Counted from the stretch's first letter, positions 8,995 to 17,398 are shown. The stretch: 64,000 nucleotides of DNA from JAJCYL01 sp963664285 (GCA_963664285.2 CAXXNX010000007.1:1-64000), one strand, 5' to 3'. A program made the numbers and translations. Notes: a model not told the origin generated them from the sequence alone.

Positions 8995-10284
8995 ATGAAA
9001 ATTGTGTTATTAATGGTTGGTAGTCTGTTCCTCTTGTTCAGCTGCTCCCTATCAGACCAGGAAAAGAAGAAAGCATCCGAGGATTCAAACCAATCAAATA
9101 CTTCAATTACTATACCTTCAGGGTTTGAAGCTCAAGTTGTAGTCGACAGTCTTGGGCGAGGAAGACATATTACCGTCCGCGACAATGGTGACATCTATGT
9201 GAGACTAAGGTCGATTGATTCAGGTGGCGGAATTGCTGCACTCAGAGATAACAATGGAGATGGGCGGACAGATGAGATCGCCTATTTTGACAACTATGGT
9301 GGAACTGGCATCCAAATTTACAATGGCTACCTCTACTTTTCGTCCGACTCAGTTGTTTACAGGCAAGCACTAGATGATAATCTTGTTCCTCAAACCGAAA
9401 GAGAAACTATTGTCGCCGATCTACCTAACCAGAGAAATCATGCCGCAAAGCCGGTAACATTCGATGGTAAAGGAAATATGTACGTTAATGTTGGAGCCCC
9501 ATCAAATGCCTGCCAGGAAGAAGATCGTGTGCCAGGATCAGCAGGGCAAGATCCTTGCCCGTGGTTGGAAAGACAAGGTAGCATCTGGAAGTTCAATGAC
9601 AACAAGCTCAATCAGAAACAAAGGGAAGATGGGTATAAATATTCCACCGGAATCAGAAATGTGGTAGCGCTGGAATGGAATCAAGCCGCAGGGGCGCTCT
9701 ATGGTGTACAACATGGCCGAGATATGTTAGACATATTGTTTCCGAACCTCTTCGATTCGGCAGAAAATGCGGAATTGCCGGCTGAAGAATTCTACAAGTT
9801 TGTTGACGGTGGAGATTTCGGATGGCCTTTCTGCTATTTTGATCCTATTACGGGCAAAAAGGTACAAATGCCGGAATACGGAGGAGATGGTGAAATGGTG
9901 GAAAGATGTGCCGATGTGGAGCAACCCATTCTTGCATTTCCAGGTCACATAGCGCCTAATGATTTGATTTTCTACACCAGCGAGCAATTTCCGGAGAAAT
10001 ATAAAAATGGCGCCTTCGTGGCATTTCATGGCTCCTGGAATCGGGCTCCACTTCCTCAAAAAGGTTATTTCATAGCATTTGTGCCTTTTGCAAACGGTAT
10101 GCCTTCCGGTGATTGGGAAATCTTTGCTGATGATTTTGGAGGAGATCCCGGAGAATTAATCGCAAGTCCACGAGATGCTGAGTTCAGACCAACTGGCCTT
10201 GCACAGGGACCTGATGGTTCATTGTACATTGTAGATTCCGTTAAGGGACGAGTCTGGAAGATCAGTTATTCGACCAACACTTGA
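8995..10284 (+). CDS. PQQ-dependent sugar / L-sorbosone dehydrogenase-like lipoprotein
   Basis: This looks like a soluble-type glucose/sorbosone dehydrogenase beta-propeller exported as a lipoprotein (signal MKIVLLMVGSLFLLFSC, lipobox LFSC). Propeller features include IPSGFEAQVVVD at the start, LPNQRNHAAKPVTFDGKGNM, the GWPFCYFDP strand, AFHGSWNRAPLPQKGY and FRPTGLAQGPDGSLYIVDS. These match the family that oxidises sugars or sorbosone with a quinone or haem partner outside the cytoplasm. Partner and substrate are not deducible here. It is divergent from the amidohydrolase. Confidence 0.88.
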   Translation: MKIVLLMVGSLFLLFSCSLSDQEKKKASEDSNQSNTSITIPSGFEAQVVVDSLGRGRHITVRDNGDIYVRLRSIDSGGGIAALRDNNGDGRTDEIAYFDNYGGTGIQIYNGYLYFSSDSVVYRQALDDNLVPQTERETIVADLPNQRNHAAKPVTFDGKGNMYVNVGAPSNACQEEDRVPGSAGQDPCPWLERQGSIWKFNDNKLNQKQREDGYKYSTGIRNVVALEWNQAAGALYGVQHGRDMLDILFPNLFDSAENAELPAEEFYKFVDGGDFGWPFCYFDPITGKKVQMPEYGGDGEMVERCADVEQPILAFPGHIAPNDLIFYTSEQFPEKYKNGAFVAFHGSWNRAPLPQKGYFIAFVPFANGMPSGDWEIFADDFGGDPGELIASPRDAEFRPTGLAQGPDGSLYIVDSVKGRVWKISYSTNT

Positions 10285-10382
10285 TTTAAAATTGCAGTTT
10301 GTATTAAACAGTATGCTATCTGTCTAATTCAATTTTGATTAAATCGAAATAGAGAACAACTTGGCTATTGGTATAATTTTGG

Positions 10383-10868
10383 ATGTCTGTGCTGTTAATT
10401 CTTGTTTTATTCTCCCATTTCCAACCACATCAGTCTAGACCATCAATTCCTGATATTATTAACCACCTTGGCCGTCAATTCAATTGGGAAATGTGGAATT
10501 TCGAACAAACCAGACTAATCAGGCAGGGATCTCGAAGCTCTCAATATGGTCTGGATTCATTGAATTTGATTATCAAAGAGTCTTTTGCGGATTCAAATAT
10601 TGAAATGAATGGAATGCTAGGCTACAATTCGAAAGATTCACTTTTCTATGCCGCGAGTGTTTTCAATGTGGACCTAGGCCCTCATGTAATGAAAGGGAAT
10701 CTAATCAGTTCGAATGAAATTCGTTTTGTAGAAGAAAATACCGGCACCGTTAATATTCTAACAGTATTAAATGGTAACAACCATTTTTGGACCAGTTTTA
10801 AAAAGAGAGATAATGGAAGCCTTGAGCGGAATGATATAAAAATAATATTTACTCGAAAAACTAAATGA
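10383..10868 (+). CDS. Hypothetical exported protein
   Basis: I do not recognise this 161-residue protein. It starts with a hydrophobic segment (MSVLLILVLFSHFQPHQS) that could be a signal peptide. The remainder is beta-rich and resembles small lipocalin-like or DUF1579-type folds (EMNGMLGYNSKDSLFYAASV, then LISSNEIRFVEENTG), but the match is only impressionistic. The stop codon overlaps the ATG of the next gene in an ATGA arrangement, so it is translationally coupled with the DUF423 gene. Confidence 0.6.
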   Translation: MSVLLILVLFSHFQPHQSRPSIPDIINHLGRQFNWEMWNFEQTRLIRQGSRSSQYGLDSLNLIIKESFADSNIEMNGMLGYNSKDSLFYAASVFNVDLGPHVMKGNLISSNEIRFVEENTGTVNILTVLNGNNHFWTSFKKRDNGSLERNDIKIIFTRKTK

Positions 10869-11252
10869 ACATATCCAGACTTGTTAACATAACTGCAAGC
10901 TGCGCTTGGGACTCTGGCTGTTTTAATTGGGGCTTTCGGCGCTCATGCTTTGAAAGTCACCCTTGAGAATAACAATAGATTCGAGACTTTTGAAACCGCC
11001 TCCCAATATCACTTCTTTCATTCGATTGTTCTACTAATCCTGGGGTTTTTGCTGGGTAAGACAGGACCAAAGCTCTTGAAACTTTTAGCTTATTCCTTCA
11101 TCTTGGGAATTTTATTCTTTTCCGGGTCTTTATATACACTAAGCATTACCAACAATACAGCACTGGGTGCAATTGCTCCGATTGGCGGAGTGTTGTTAAC
11201 CACGGGATGGATTTTACTTCTGCTGCACTTCTTAAAACCTACTTCTCATTGA
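10865..11252 (+). pseudogene. DUF423 family membrane protein, frameshifted near its start
   Basis: From about 10899 the frame reads ALGTLAVLIGAFGAHALK, the hallmark first helix of the small DUF423 (YgdD-like) inner-membrane family. Further hydrophobic helices follow (LAYSFILGILFFSGSLYTL, APIGGVLLTTGWILLLLHFL). There is no start codon in that frame because a TAA lies at 10890. An ATG at 10865, overlapping the previous stop as ATGA, gives MNISRLVNITA in another phase. Removing one A from GCAAGCT at 10895-10901 fuses both into a normal family N-terminus. So the gene has a one-base insertion, real or technical. An IS1380 lies 9 bp past the stop codon. Confidence 0.78.
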
Positions 11253-11261
11253 TCCACTTAA

Positions 11262-12882
11262 CCCGCATTATTCATAGGCCACCAATTTTGGGATTAATAA
11301 TGGGTTGCTAACTATTTTTGATTGGAGTGTATGTATTAATTTGAAGATCAACCAGGTTTCTGGATTTCAAAGGACATTAGAGCGTTTTTTTGTTAGAATT
11401 TTTCAATTTTCAGTCAAAGCTCTATTGTGTTCTTATGGAAGAACATTTTTTTGATTAAATCAAACTGTTTAACTGATCGGTCAGTTCACCGTAAGCAAAT
11501 CGCCCAGCAGGTATTGATATCTAAAGGCTCTTGAGAATTGTATTGTCAATGATCTTTTCCTTTCTTTCAGGCACGCCCCAACCTTCATCAGGTAAAGCCG
11601 GATATTGTCCACTTGCTATCGTTTAGCAAAGTGGTGTTTTGTTTTGGCAATTAATAATTTAATCTGCCGGAACATTTCATAACAGAGGGTAGCGATGATT
11701 AAACGCATGAAATTGGCCCAGTAGCGATGACAGGAAAGCCGGTCGGAATAAGTCATGTTTTTGAGTTCCTTTATTCGATTTTTACTGGCATCACCTCGCT
11801 TGACATAAAAATCAAAGTAAATCTGTTGAGCGGTCATCGCTTCAAAGTTGCTCACAAAGTAACGGACATTCATTCCTTTTCCGGTAGACTCCACTTTGGC
11901 GTACAGCTTTTCAGAACGATCCCAGCTTTTGGCCTGGTAAGTAAACGGGCCAACAAACTCTTGATGTTTGATGATTTTTGAAGCATATTCCTTTTTTACT
12001 TCAATGATAGTCTGTTTGGTAAAAGTCTTTAAAACTTCATTACTACTAATACCTAAACAAAATTGAAGGTCAAACTGCTTAGCTATCCGATAAAAAGATG
12101 CTCCTGAAAAGCCACTATCCGCTCGAATAAGGATCTTTACTGAGGGCAGTTTTTTTCTGATTTTAATGACAATCCTTTTCAATAAGGCCACAAACCATTT
12201 GTTGGAGTGACAATTGCCCGGACGTAGTACTGGTAAAATGACCTGACCGGTGTTCCCGTCCTTAAAGAACAACTCATGGTACATAGTCTGTCCATAATAG
12301 CCATTATACAAACTGAGTTGTTGGGATCCATGAGTAGGGTCATCGGTACCATCTACATCAATGATGATTTGACCGGTCTTCTCTTTCAACTCCTCTACAT
12401 AACGGTCTACAAACCATTGACTCATCTGGTAGATCAGACTCCGATCGGCCTTGTTTTCAAATCGACTTAAAGTAGGCTGGGAACATAATCCGCTATCTAG
12501 TACTTTACGGATCACCGGATCCTCTCGGAGTTTTTGTTCGTCATTGCAATCCTGATAGCCCTGCATCATTAAAAACACCCGTTGGCGAAGCATTTCTTCA
12601 TAAGTGTATTCGATAAAAAAGGGGTTTCGATAGTCAGGAATCAGTGCGGCGAAGCTTTTTAATAGACCAGTCTTTCTCTCTACTTTTTCACTTAACAATA
12701 TCGCTCCGTCTGAGCTAATCGCTGATGCTGAAAAATCAAATTTAAAAGCTTGTTTTCCTCGATAAAATACGGTATCTTTTTCCTTATATTCAGGCATAAA
12801 TTAATTGCTTATTTTGTTGTCTAACTATCTCAATATAAGCAATTTATGCCTGTTTTTTATTGTCTACTATGAATTTTTCGGG
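11262..12882 (-). mobile_element. IS1380-family element, copy 2
   Basis: This is a 1621-bp element with the terminal repeats CCCGCATTATTCATAG and CTATGAATTTTTCGGG. It is flanked by TTAA at 11258-11261 and 12883-12886. It sits between the DUF423 gene and lhgO. The sequence is nearly identical to the other two copies, but its transposase has a premature stop. Confidence 0.95.
11616..12797 (-). pseudogene. IS1380-family transposase with premature stop (393 of 438 aa)
   Basis: The protein is the same as the 438-residue transposase at 42089-43405 up to HHFAKR. There the TGG for Trp-394 has become TAG, removing the last 45 residues. One further substitution is visible (DASENRIKE becomes DASKNRIKE). 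The catalytic motifs IIIDVDGTDDPTHG and ILIRADSGFSG remain. Activity is uncertain, but the C-terminal loss makes it probably defective. It could still be moved by the other copies because both ends are intact. Confidence 0.9.
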
Positions 12883-12944
12883 TTAATAAAGGAAGTCGAT
12901 TCAGCTTCATATGTTACTTTCGCAGATATTTCTATCTCCGGCTA

Positions 12945-14141
12945 ATGTCAAAATCTGTATGCATCATTGGGGGTGGGATCGTTGGTCTTGCTACAGGATA
13001 TAAGCTTCTGTCAGCAAATCCTAATATTTCCCTCAACATTATAGAAAAAGAATCACAATTGGCATACCACCAGACGGGTCATAATAGTGGTGTGATCCAT
13101 TCAGGGCTCTATTACAAGCCAAGAAGCTTAAAAGCGAAAAATTGTATTGACGGTTACAATCAATTAATTGAATTCTGCAAAAAAGAGGGTATTACATTCG
13201 AACTGTGTGGCAAAATAGTAGTTGCAACTTCCCACGAGGAAATAACTAACCTTAATAAACTCTATGAAAGGGGTATTGCCAATGGACTAAGTGACCTTAA
13301 AAAATTAAATAAAGAGGAACTTAATGAATATGAGCCCCACGTAAATGGAGTAGCCGGTATTCATGTACCTCAAACAGGCATCATAAACTATAAACAGGTC
13401 GCACAAAAATATGCAGATAAGATCCGGCAGTTAAATGGTGAGATATCTCTCAATGAAAAAGTTGACCAGTTAAATATTGATTCAAAAACTACGGTCCAAA
13501 CCAATAAAAGAGATCAGCAGTTTGACCTGGTGATTAATTGCGCCGGACTTTACGCTGACAAAGTCGCTATGATGAGCAATCGTGATCTTTCCTTTCGCAT
13601 CATTCCTTTCAGGGGCGAATATTACAAAATAAAGGACGATAAAAAGTACCTGGTCAAAAATCTAGTTTACCCCGTACCAGATCCCAATTTCCCATTCCTT
13701 GGGGTCCACTTTACCCGAATGATAGAAGGAGGAGTTGAAGCAGGCCCTAATGCAGTGCTTGCTTTTAAAAGAGAAGGATACAATAAATCAGATATAAATC
13801 TGAGCGAACTTTGGGAAACGCTAACCTGGCCAGGATTCCAAAAGGTAGCCTTCAAGTATTGGAAAACAGGATTCGGTGAAATGTATCGTTCATTCTCAAA
13901 ATCAGCATTTACCAGAGCACTCCAGAAATTAATCCCAGAAATTCAGGAAGCTGACCTTGAAACCGGTGGAGCTGGGGTCAGAGCTCAGGCTTGTGATAGA
14001 ACTGGCGGCCTGCTTGAGGATTTCAAAATTATAACAGAGAATAACTGTATACATGTCTGCAACGCTCCTTCGCCGGCAGCAACCAGTTCGTTGGCCATAG
14101 GTGAAACTGTTGCCAGGCAGGCAATCGATCTTTTAGGATGA
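12945..14141 (+). CDS. lhgO: L-2-hydroxyglutarate oxidase
   Basis: This FAD-dependent oxidase or dehydrogenase converts L-2-hydroxyglutarate to 2-oxoglutarate, feeding electrons to the respiratory chain. The N-terminal dinucleotide fold is clear (IIGGGIVGLATGYKL), followed by HQTGHNSGVIHSGLYYKP, which is typical of LhgO. Later come INCAGLYADKVA, FRGEYYKI, VYPVPDPNFPFLGVHFTR and GGAGVRAQACDRTGGLLEDF. At 398 residues it has family length. The start is ATG at 12945. An IS1380 ends only 62 bp upstream, so the promoter must be very short or lie partly in the IS. Confidence 0.94.
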   Translation: MSKSVCIIGGGIVGLATGYKLLSANPNISLNIIEKESQLAYHQTGHNSGVIHSGLYYKPRSLKAKNCIDGYNQLIEFCKKEGITFELCGKIVVATSHEEITNLNKLYERGIANGLSDLKKLNKEELNEYEPHVNGVAGIHVPQTGIINYKQVAQKYADKIRQLNGEISLNEKVDQLNIDSKTTVQTNKRDQQFDLVINCAGLYADKVAMMSNRDLSFRIIPFRGEYYKIKDDKKYLVKNLVYPVPDPNFPFLGVHFTRMIEGGVEAGPNAVLAFKREGYNKSDINLSELWETLTWPGFQKVAFKYWKTGFGEMYRSFSKSAFTRALQKLIPEIQEADLETGGAGVRAQACDRTGGLLEDFKIITENNCIHVCNAPSPAATSSLAIGETVARQAIDLLG

Positions 14142-14358
14142 TTCTCAAGTTTAATTTTTAACATGAAATCCAATGAGCCTTTAAAAAAAGCCCCCCTGTT
14201 TGTGCTTTACCATAGCCATCAAGTCAAGGAGTTGTATATTGTCACAGACCTAGATTAGGAAAGACTAGGTCCCTTGGAATAATGATTTTCAATATTTATC
14301 TGAATTCCAATGAACTTTAATAACTTTGAGTCGTTATATTATTGAGAAAACAACTAAA
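14142..14358. other. Intergenic region upstream of the cysteine leader
   Basis: About 215 bp after lhgO contain no convincing gene. The first half is featureless to me. The second half contains the likely promoter of the cysteine operon leader (see 14300-14328). Confidence 0.5.
14300..14328 (+). promoter_or_regulatory. Probable promoter of the cysteine operon
   Basis: TAACTTTG at 14321-14328 matches the Bacteroidota -7 consensus TAnnTTTG exactly. The -33 TTG is poorly matched (CTG at 14300-14302, 18 bp upstream). Transcription would start near 14335, placing the leader ORF about 25 nt into the RNA. Confidence 0.5.
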
Positions 14359-14436
14359 GTGAAAAATTCAATGATTTGTTGTACTTCATGTTGCTATGCA
14401 AACACTTGTTGTTGCGGCGTACCTATAGTGATATGA
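14359..14436 (+). CDS. Cysteine-rich leader peptide (attenuator ORF)
   Basis: This short ORF encodes, from ATG at 14371, the 21-residue peptide MICCTSCCYANTCCCGVPIV-I; a GTG at 14359 would add VKNS in front. Seven of 21 codons are Cys, including a run of three at 14407-14415. It lies between a probable promoter and a terminator directly before a cysteine synthase gene. The TGA stop at 14434-14436 overlaps GAAAGGC (14435-14441), which can pair with the terminator's left arm. I infer that it is a sensor of Cys-tRNA, not a functional peptide: stalling at the Cys codons would free GAAAGGC, and completion would mask it. Confidence 0.8.
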   Translation: MKNSMICCTSCCYANTCCCGVPIVI

Positions 14437-14509
14437 AAGGCATCAAATGAATTTTTAATAGTCCATAGATAAATTAAAAAGGGCCTTTCGAGTAAAGGCT
14501 CTTTTTTTT
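14435..14509 (+). promoter_or_regulatory. Antiterminator/terminator switch of the cysteine operon
   Basis: Two mutually exclusive hairpins are visible. The terminator pairs AGGGCCTTT (14480-14488) with AAAGGCTCT (14494-14502; one G-U), then a T run to 14509. The antiterminator pairs GAAAGGC (14435-14441) with GCCTTTC (14483-14489), seven perfect pairs that use up the terminator's left arm. The first antiterminator base is within the leader peptide stop codon. This is the geometry expected for ribosome-controlled attenuation. Confidence 0.8.
14480..14509 (+). terminator. Intrinsic terminator inside the cysteine operon leader
   Basis: A nine-pair GC-containing stem with a five-base loop (CGAGT) is followed by eight T. 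It ends only 7 bp before the ATG of the cysteine synthase gene. It cannot serve an upstream gene other than the leader ORF, which supports a regulatory role. Confidence 0.88.
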
Positions 14510-14516
14510 GTGTATT

Positions 14517-15449
14517 ATGATTATAGAAGAGATTAATTCGAAACTTACTGAGAGAGTACTTGAGATCAGTAAGTTCATTGGAAAGACCCCGCTTTTTGAG
14601 ATCAGCAATTTAGTTTCAAAGAATTCCGTAAGGGTTTTCGCAAAGTTGGAGTGGAATCAATTGGGTGGCAGTGTAAAAGGTCGTCCCGCTTATGAAATAA
14701 TAAAACAAGCCGTTTTATCCGGTGAATTAAATGAAGATAAAATACTTCTCGATGCCTCCAGCGGAAATACTGCTATAGCCTATGCAGCAATCGGAGCAGC
14801 GACTGGTATTCCGGTTACCATATGCTTACCCGAAAATGCTTCTGAGGAAAGAAAACTAGTACTCAAAGCCTATGGTGCCGAAATTATTTTAACCTCCAGG
14901 TTTGGAACAACTGATGAGGCCCAGGAAAGAGCCCTGCAATTATTTCATGATTATCCGGACCAGTACTACTATGCTGATCAGTACAACAACGAAAACAATT
15001 GGAAGGCTCATTATCAACATACGGCAAACGAAATCTTAGAACAAACAAATGGCCAGGTAACGCATTTTGTAGCCGGCCTTGGAACGACAGGCACTTTTAC
15101 GGGTACCAGTCGTAGATTGAAGGAAGAGTTGCCCGAATTATTGGCCATTTCTTTACAGCCAGACGAAGCCCTTCATGGTTTGGAAGGTTGGAAGCACCTT
15201 GAGACTGCTAAAGTTCCAGGAATTTATGATTTACAGTTGGCTGATAACAATCTTGGAATTAACACCTATGAAGCCATTGGGTTAATTCCTGAGATCTCTA
15301 TAAATGAAGGACTATTGGTGAGCCCTTCATCTGCTGCCAACTTACTGGGCGCCCTCGAGGTAGCCCGATCAATAGAAGAGGGTTGTGTGGTAACTGTTTT
15401 CCCTGACAATGCGGAGAAATATGGAGAATTAATGAAGTCCATCCTTTAA
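14517..15449 (+). CDS. cysM: Cysteine synthase, CysM type (sulfur-carrier-dependent)
   Basis: This is a fold-type II PLP enzyme that makes cysteine by beta-replacement on O-acetyl- or O-phosphoserine. Lys-54 in WNQLGGSVKGRPA is the PLP lysine. DASSGNTAIAYAAIGAATGI binds the substrate carboxylate, and VAGLGTTGTFTGTSRRL holds the PLP phosphate. The start is ATG at 14517, right after the leader terminator; a TTG at 14508 lies in the terminator T run and is unlikely. Because JAMM protease, ThiS-like carrier and ThiF-rhodanese genes follow, I infer that sulfur comes as carrier thiocarboxylate, as in mycobacterial CysM-CysO, and that the acceptor may be O-phosphoserine. Regulation is by the Cys-rich leader. 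Confidence 0.9.
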   Translation: MIIEEINSKLTERVLEISKFIGKTPLFEISNLVSKNSVRVFAKLEWNQLGGSVKGRPAYEIIKQAVLSGELNEDKILLDASSGNTAIAYAAIGAATGIPVTICLPENASEERKLVLKAYGAEIILTSRFGTTDEAQERALQLFHDYPDQYYYADQYNNENNWKAHYQHTANEILEQTNGQVTHFVAGLGTTGTFTGTSRRLKEELPELLAISLQPDEALHGLEGWKHLETAKVPGIYDLQLADNNLGINTYEAIGLIPEISINEGLLVSPSSAANLLGALEVARSIEEGCVVTVFPDNAEKYGELMKSIL

Positions 15450-15458
15450 ACATAACTT

Positions 15459-15896
15459 ATGAAAATATACATAAATAAGGATGCTTATGATGAGATGCTC
15501 GCTTATGCCGAAGAAACGTACCCAAACGAATGCGTAGGTTTCTTTTATGGTATTGAGAGTGAAGACAGGCAAGTATTGGTAGCACGAGAGGTCAAGAATG
15601 TTAAAGAGGGAGACCAAAGAAGACGATTTGAAGTAGATTCCTACGATTATCTCAATGCAGAAAAATTTGCCGAGAAAAATGGTCTTGCATTGTTAGGTAT
15701 TTATCATTCACATCCCAATCATCCCGCTATTCCATCTGAACATGATCTCAAACAGGCAGTTCCCTATTTTTCTTACATAATCATCTCAGTAATGGGCGGC
15801 AATACTGCCAATGTGAGTTCATGGCAATTGAATATACAATCCAACCGGTTCGAAGAAGAAAAAATAAAAATTGAACAATTTGATAAAGCAAATTAA
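15459..15896 (+). CDS. JAMM/MPN+ metalloprotease (Mec-like)
   Basis: This 145-residue zinc isopeptidase of the JAB1/MPN+ fold has a complete catalytic motif: Glu-24 in YPNECVGFFYG, then His-83, His-85, Ser-93 and Asp-96 in YHSHPNHPAIPSEHD. Related proteins (Mec of mycobacteria, QbsD, HcyD) cut next to the Gly-Gly of small sulfur carriers. They either release cysteine from the CysO-Cys adduct or trim extra C-terminal residues. The next gene encodes such a carrier with two residues after Gly-Gly, so both jobs may fall to this enzyme. It lies 9 bp after the synthase gene, in one operon. Confidence 0.9.
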   Translation: MKIYINKDAYDEMLAYAEETYPNECVGFFYGIESEDRQVLVAREVKNVKEGDQRRRFEVDSYDYLNAEKFAEKNGLALLGIYHSHPNHPAIPSEHDLKQAVPYFSYIIISVMGGNTANVSSWQLNIQSNRFEEEKIKIEQFDKAN

Positions 15897-15898
15897 AA

Positions 15899-16177
15899 AT
15901 GGCAAAAGTGATAATACCTACTCCTTTAAGGAAGTTTACTGACAACACGGCATCAATTGATGCCAATGGAGGAACAATTAAAGAAAGTATAACTTCGGTA
16001 GCTGATCAATTTCCTGAATTGAAAAAACACATCTTCGAAGAGGATGGTGAAATACGGAAGTTTGTTAGAATTTACGTCGGCGATGAGGACATTAATGTTT
16101 TGGACAAGGAGAATACTAAGGTCACCAAAGACTCGGTAATCAGCATTATCCCTGCAATTGCTGGCGGAATTTCTTAA
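15899..16177 (+). CDS. ThiS/MoaD/CysO-like sulfur carrier protein with Gly-Gly-Ile-Ser end
   Basis: This is a 92-residue ubiquitin-like protein beginning MAKVIIPTPLRKFTDNTASI. The fold's signature end is visible: VTKDSVISIIPAIAGG at residues ~75-90. Carriers of this kind are adenylated and then thiocarboxylated at the terminal Gly, which must be exposed. Here Ile-Ser follow the Gly-Gly, so the protein appears to be made as a precursor. It starts 2 bp after the JAMM gene and is followed by the ThiF-rhodanese gene. It is most like CysO; a role for MoaD in molybdopterin is less likely since no other moa gene is near. Confidence 0.9.
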   Translation: MAKVIIPTPLRKFTDNTASIDANGGTIKESITSVADQFPELKKHIFEEDGEIRKFVRIYVGDEDINVLDKENTKVTKDSVISIIPAIAGGIS

Positions 16178-16195
16178 TTTCAATAAACTGAAAAA

Positions 16196-17329
16196 ATGAA
16201 TTCTATTTCATTTAGCAAAGAAGAACTTGAGCGTTACAGTCGCCACCTGATTATTCCTGAATTTAATATTGAAGGACAGAGACGGCTCAAAAATGCCAAA
16301 GTACTGGTTGTAGGAACAGGCGGCTTGGGGAGTCCTCTATTGTTGTACCTTACAGCAGCAGGGGTTGGAACCATCGGAATTCTTGATTTTGATGTAGTTG
16401 ATGACTCAAATTTACAGCGGCAGGTACTTTTTTCAGTTGATAATGTTGGTGAACCGAAAGTAGAAGCAGCCAAAAAATGCCTTGAATCCCTTAATCCACA
16501 TGTCAACTTAATAGTTCATAATATAAGACTGACCTCTGAGAATGCGCTTGACATTATAAAAGAATATGATCTTGTGGCTGATGGAACAGACAATTTTCCA
16601 ACAAGATATTTGGTCAACGATGCATGTGTGATATTAGGCAAGCCCAACGTTTATGCGTCAATCTTCAGATTTGAGGGGCAGGTCTCTGTATTCAACTATA
16701 ATGATGGCCCTCATTATCGAGACTTATTTCCTACACCTCCACCGCCGGGATTGGTTCCAAGTTGTGCTGAAGGGGGTGTGATCGGCGTCTTACCGGGAAT
16801 AATTGGCAGTTTACAAGCAAACGAAGTGATCAAGATTATTTCCGGAGTCGGTGAACCACTTGCTGGAAGGCTTTTTCTTTTTGATGCATTGACATTCGAA
16901 ACAAGAACATTGAAAGTCCATAAAAACCCGGATACTCCGGAAATTAAAGAATTGATTGATTATGAACATTTTTGTGGTTTAAATTTGAACGGTAAATCAA
17001 AAAATGAAGACGTGAAAGAAATTACGGTTGGTGAGCTCAAAAGCCTCATAGATTCAAATTCCGATTTCCAATTGATAGACGTTCGCGAGGAGTATGAATA
17101 TGATATCTGCAACCTGGATGGAGAATTAATTCCACTTGGCGGAATTTTGGAAAATGTTGACAAAGTGGCCTCCGATAAGAAAGTTGTAGTCCATTGTAGA
17201 AGTGGAGCAAGGAGCGCCACGGCTATTAGCCAACTGGAAAAAAAGTTCGGATTTGATAATCTTTATAACCTGCGTGGAGGCATCCTGGCTTGGGCAGATG
17301 TTATAGACAGTTCAATGGCTAAATATTAA
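16196..17329 (+). CDS. moeZ: ThiF/MoeB-type adenylyltransferase fused to rhodanese (MoeZ-like)
   Basis: This protein activates and sulfurates the neighbouring sulfur carrier. Residues ~1-245 are the E1-like adenylation domain with ATP loop GTGGLGSP (40-47), DFDVVDDSNLQRQ, and VADGTDNFPTRYLVNDAC. VPSCAEGGV has Cys-190, which may form a thioester. Residues ~275-377 are a rhodanese domain with active Cys-334 in HCRSGARS, which delivers persulfide sulfur. The zinc CxxC pairs of classical MoeB are absent, as in other MoeZ types. It is the fourth and last operon gene; a terminator follows at 17367. Confidence 0.92.
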   Translation: MNSISFSKEELERYSRHLIIPEFNIEGQRRLKNAKVLVVGTGGLGSPLLLYLTAAGVGTIGILDFDVVDDSNLQRQVLFSVDNVGEPKVEAAKKCLESLNPHVNLIVHNIRLTSENALDIIKEYDLVADGTDNFPTRYLVNDACVILGKPNVYASIFRFEGQVSVFNYNDGPHYRDLFPTPPPPGLVPSCAEGGVIGVLPGIIGSLQANEVIKIISGVGEPLAGRLFLFDALTFETRTLKVHKNPDTPEIKELIDYEHFCGLNLNGKSKNEDVKEITVGELKSLIDSNSDFQLIDVREEYEYDICNLDGELIPLGGILENVDKVASDKKVVVHCRSGARSATAISQLEKKFGFDNLYNLRGGILAWADVIDSSMAKY

Positions 17330-17366
17330 GAAAAACTGTAATAATCGATACAAAACTATACCAATG

Positions 17367-17398
17367 GGATGGTCATTTTTTGATCATCCTTTTTTTTT
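17367..17398 (+). terminator. Terminator of the cysteine operon
   Basis: GGATGGTCA (17367-17375) pairs with TGATCATCC (17381-17389; one G-U) across a five-T loop and is followed by nine T. It lies 38 bp after the moeZ-like stop codon. Confidence 0.87.

Noticed and set aside
14508..14516. TTG start for the cysteine synthase
   Set aside because: It lies in the terminator T run; ATG 14517 gives the normal N-terminus and leaves the attenuator outside the coding region.
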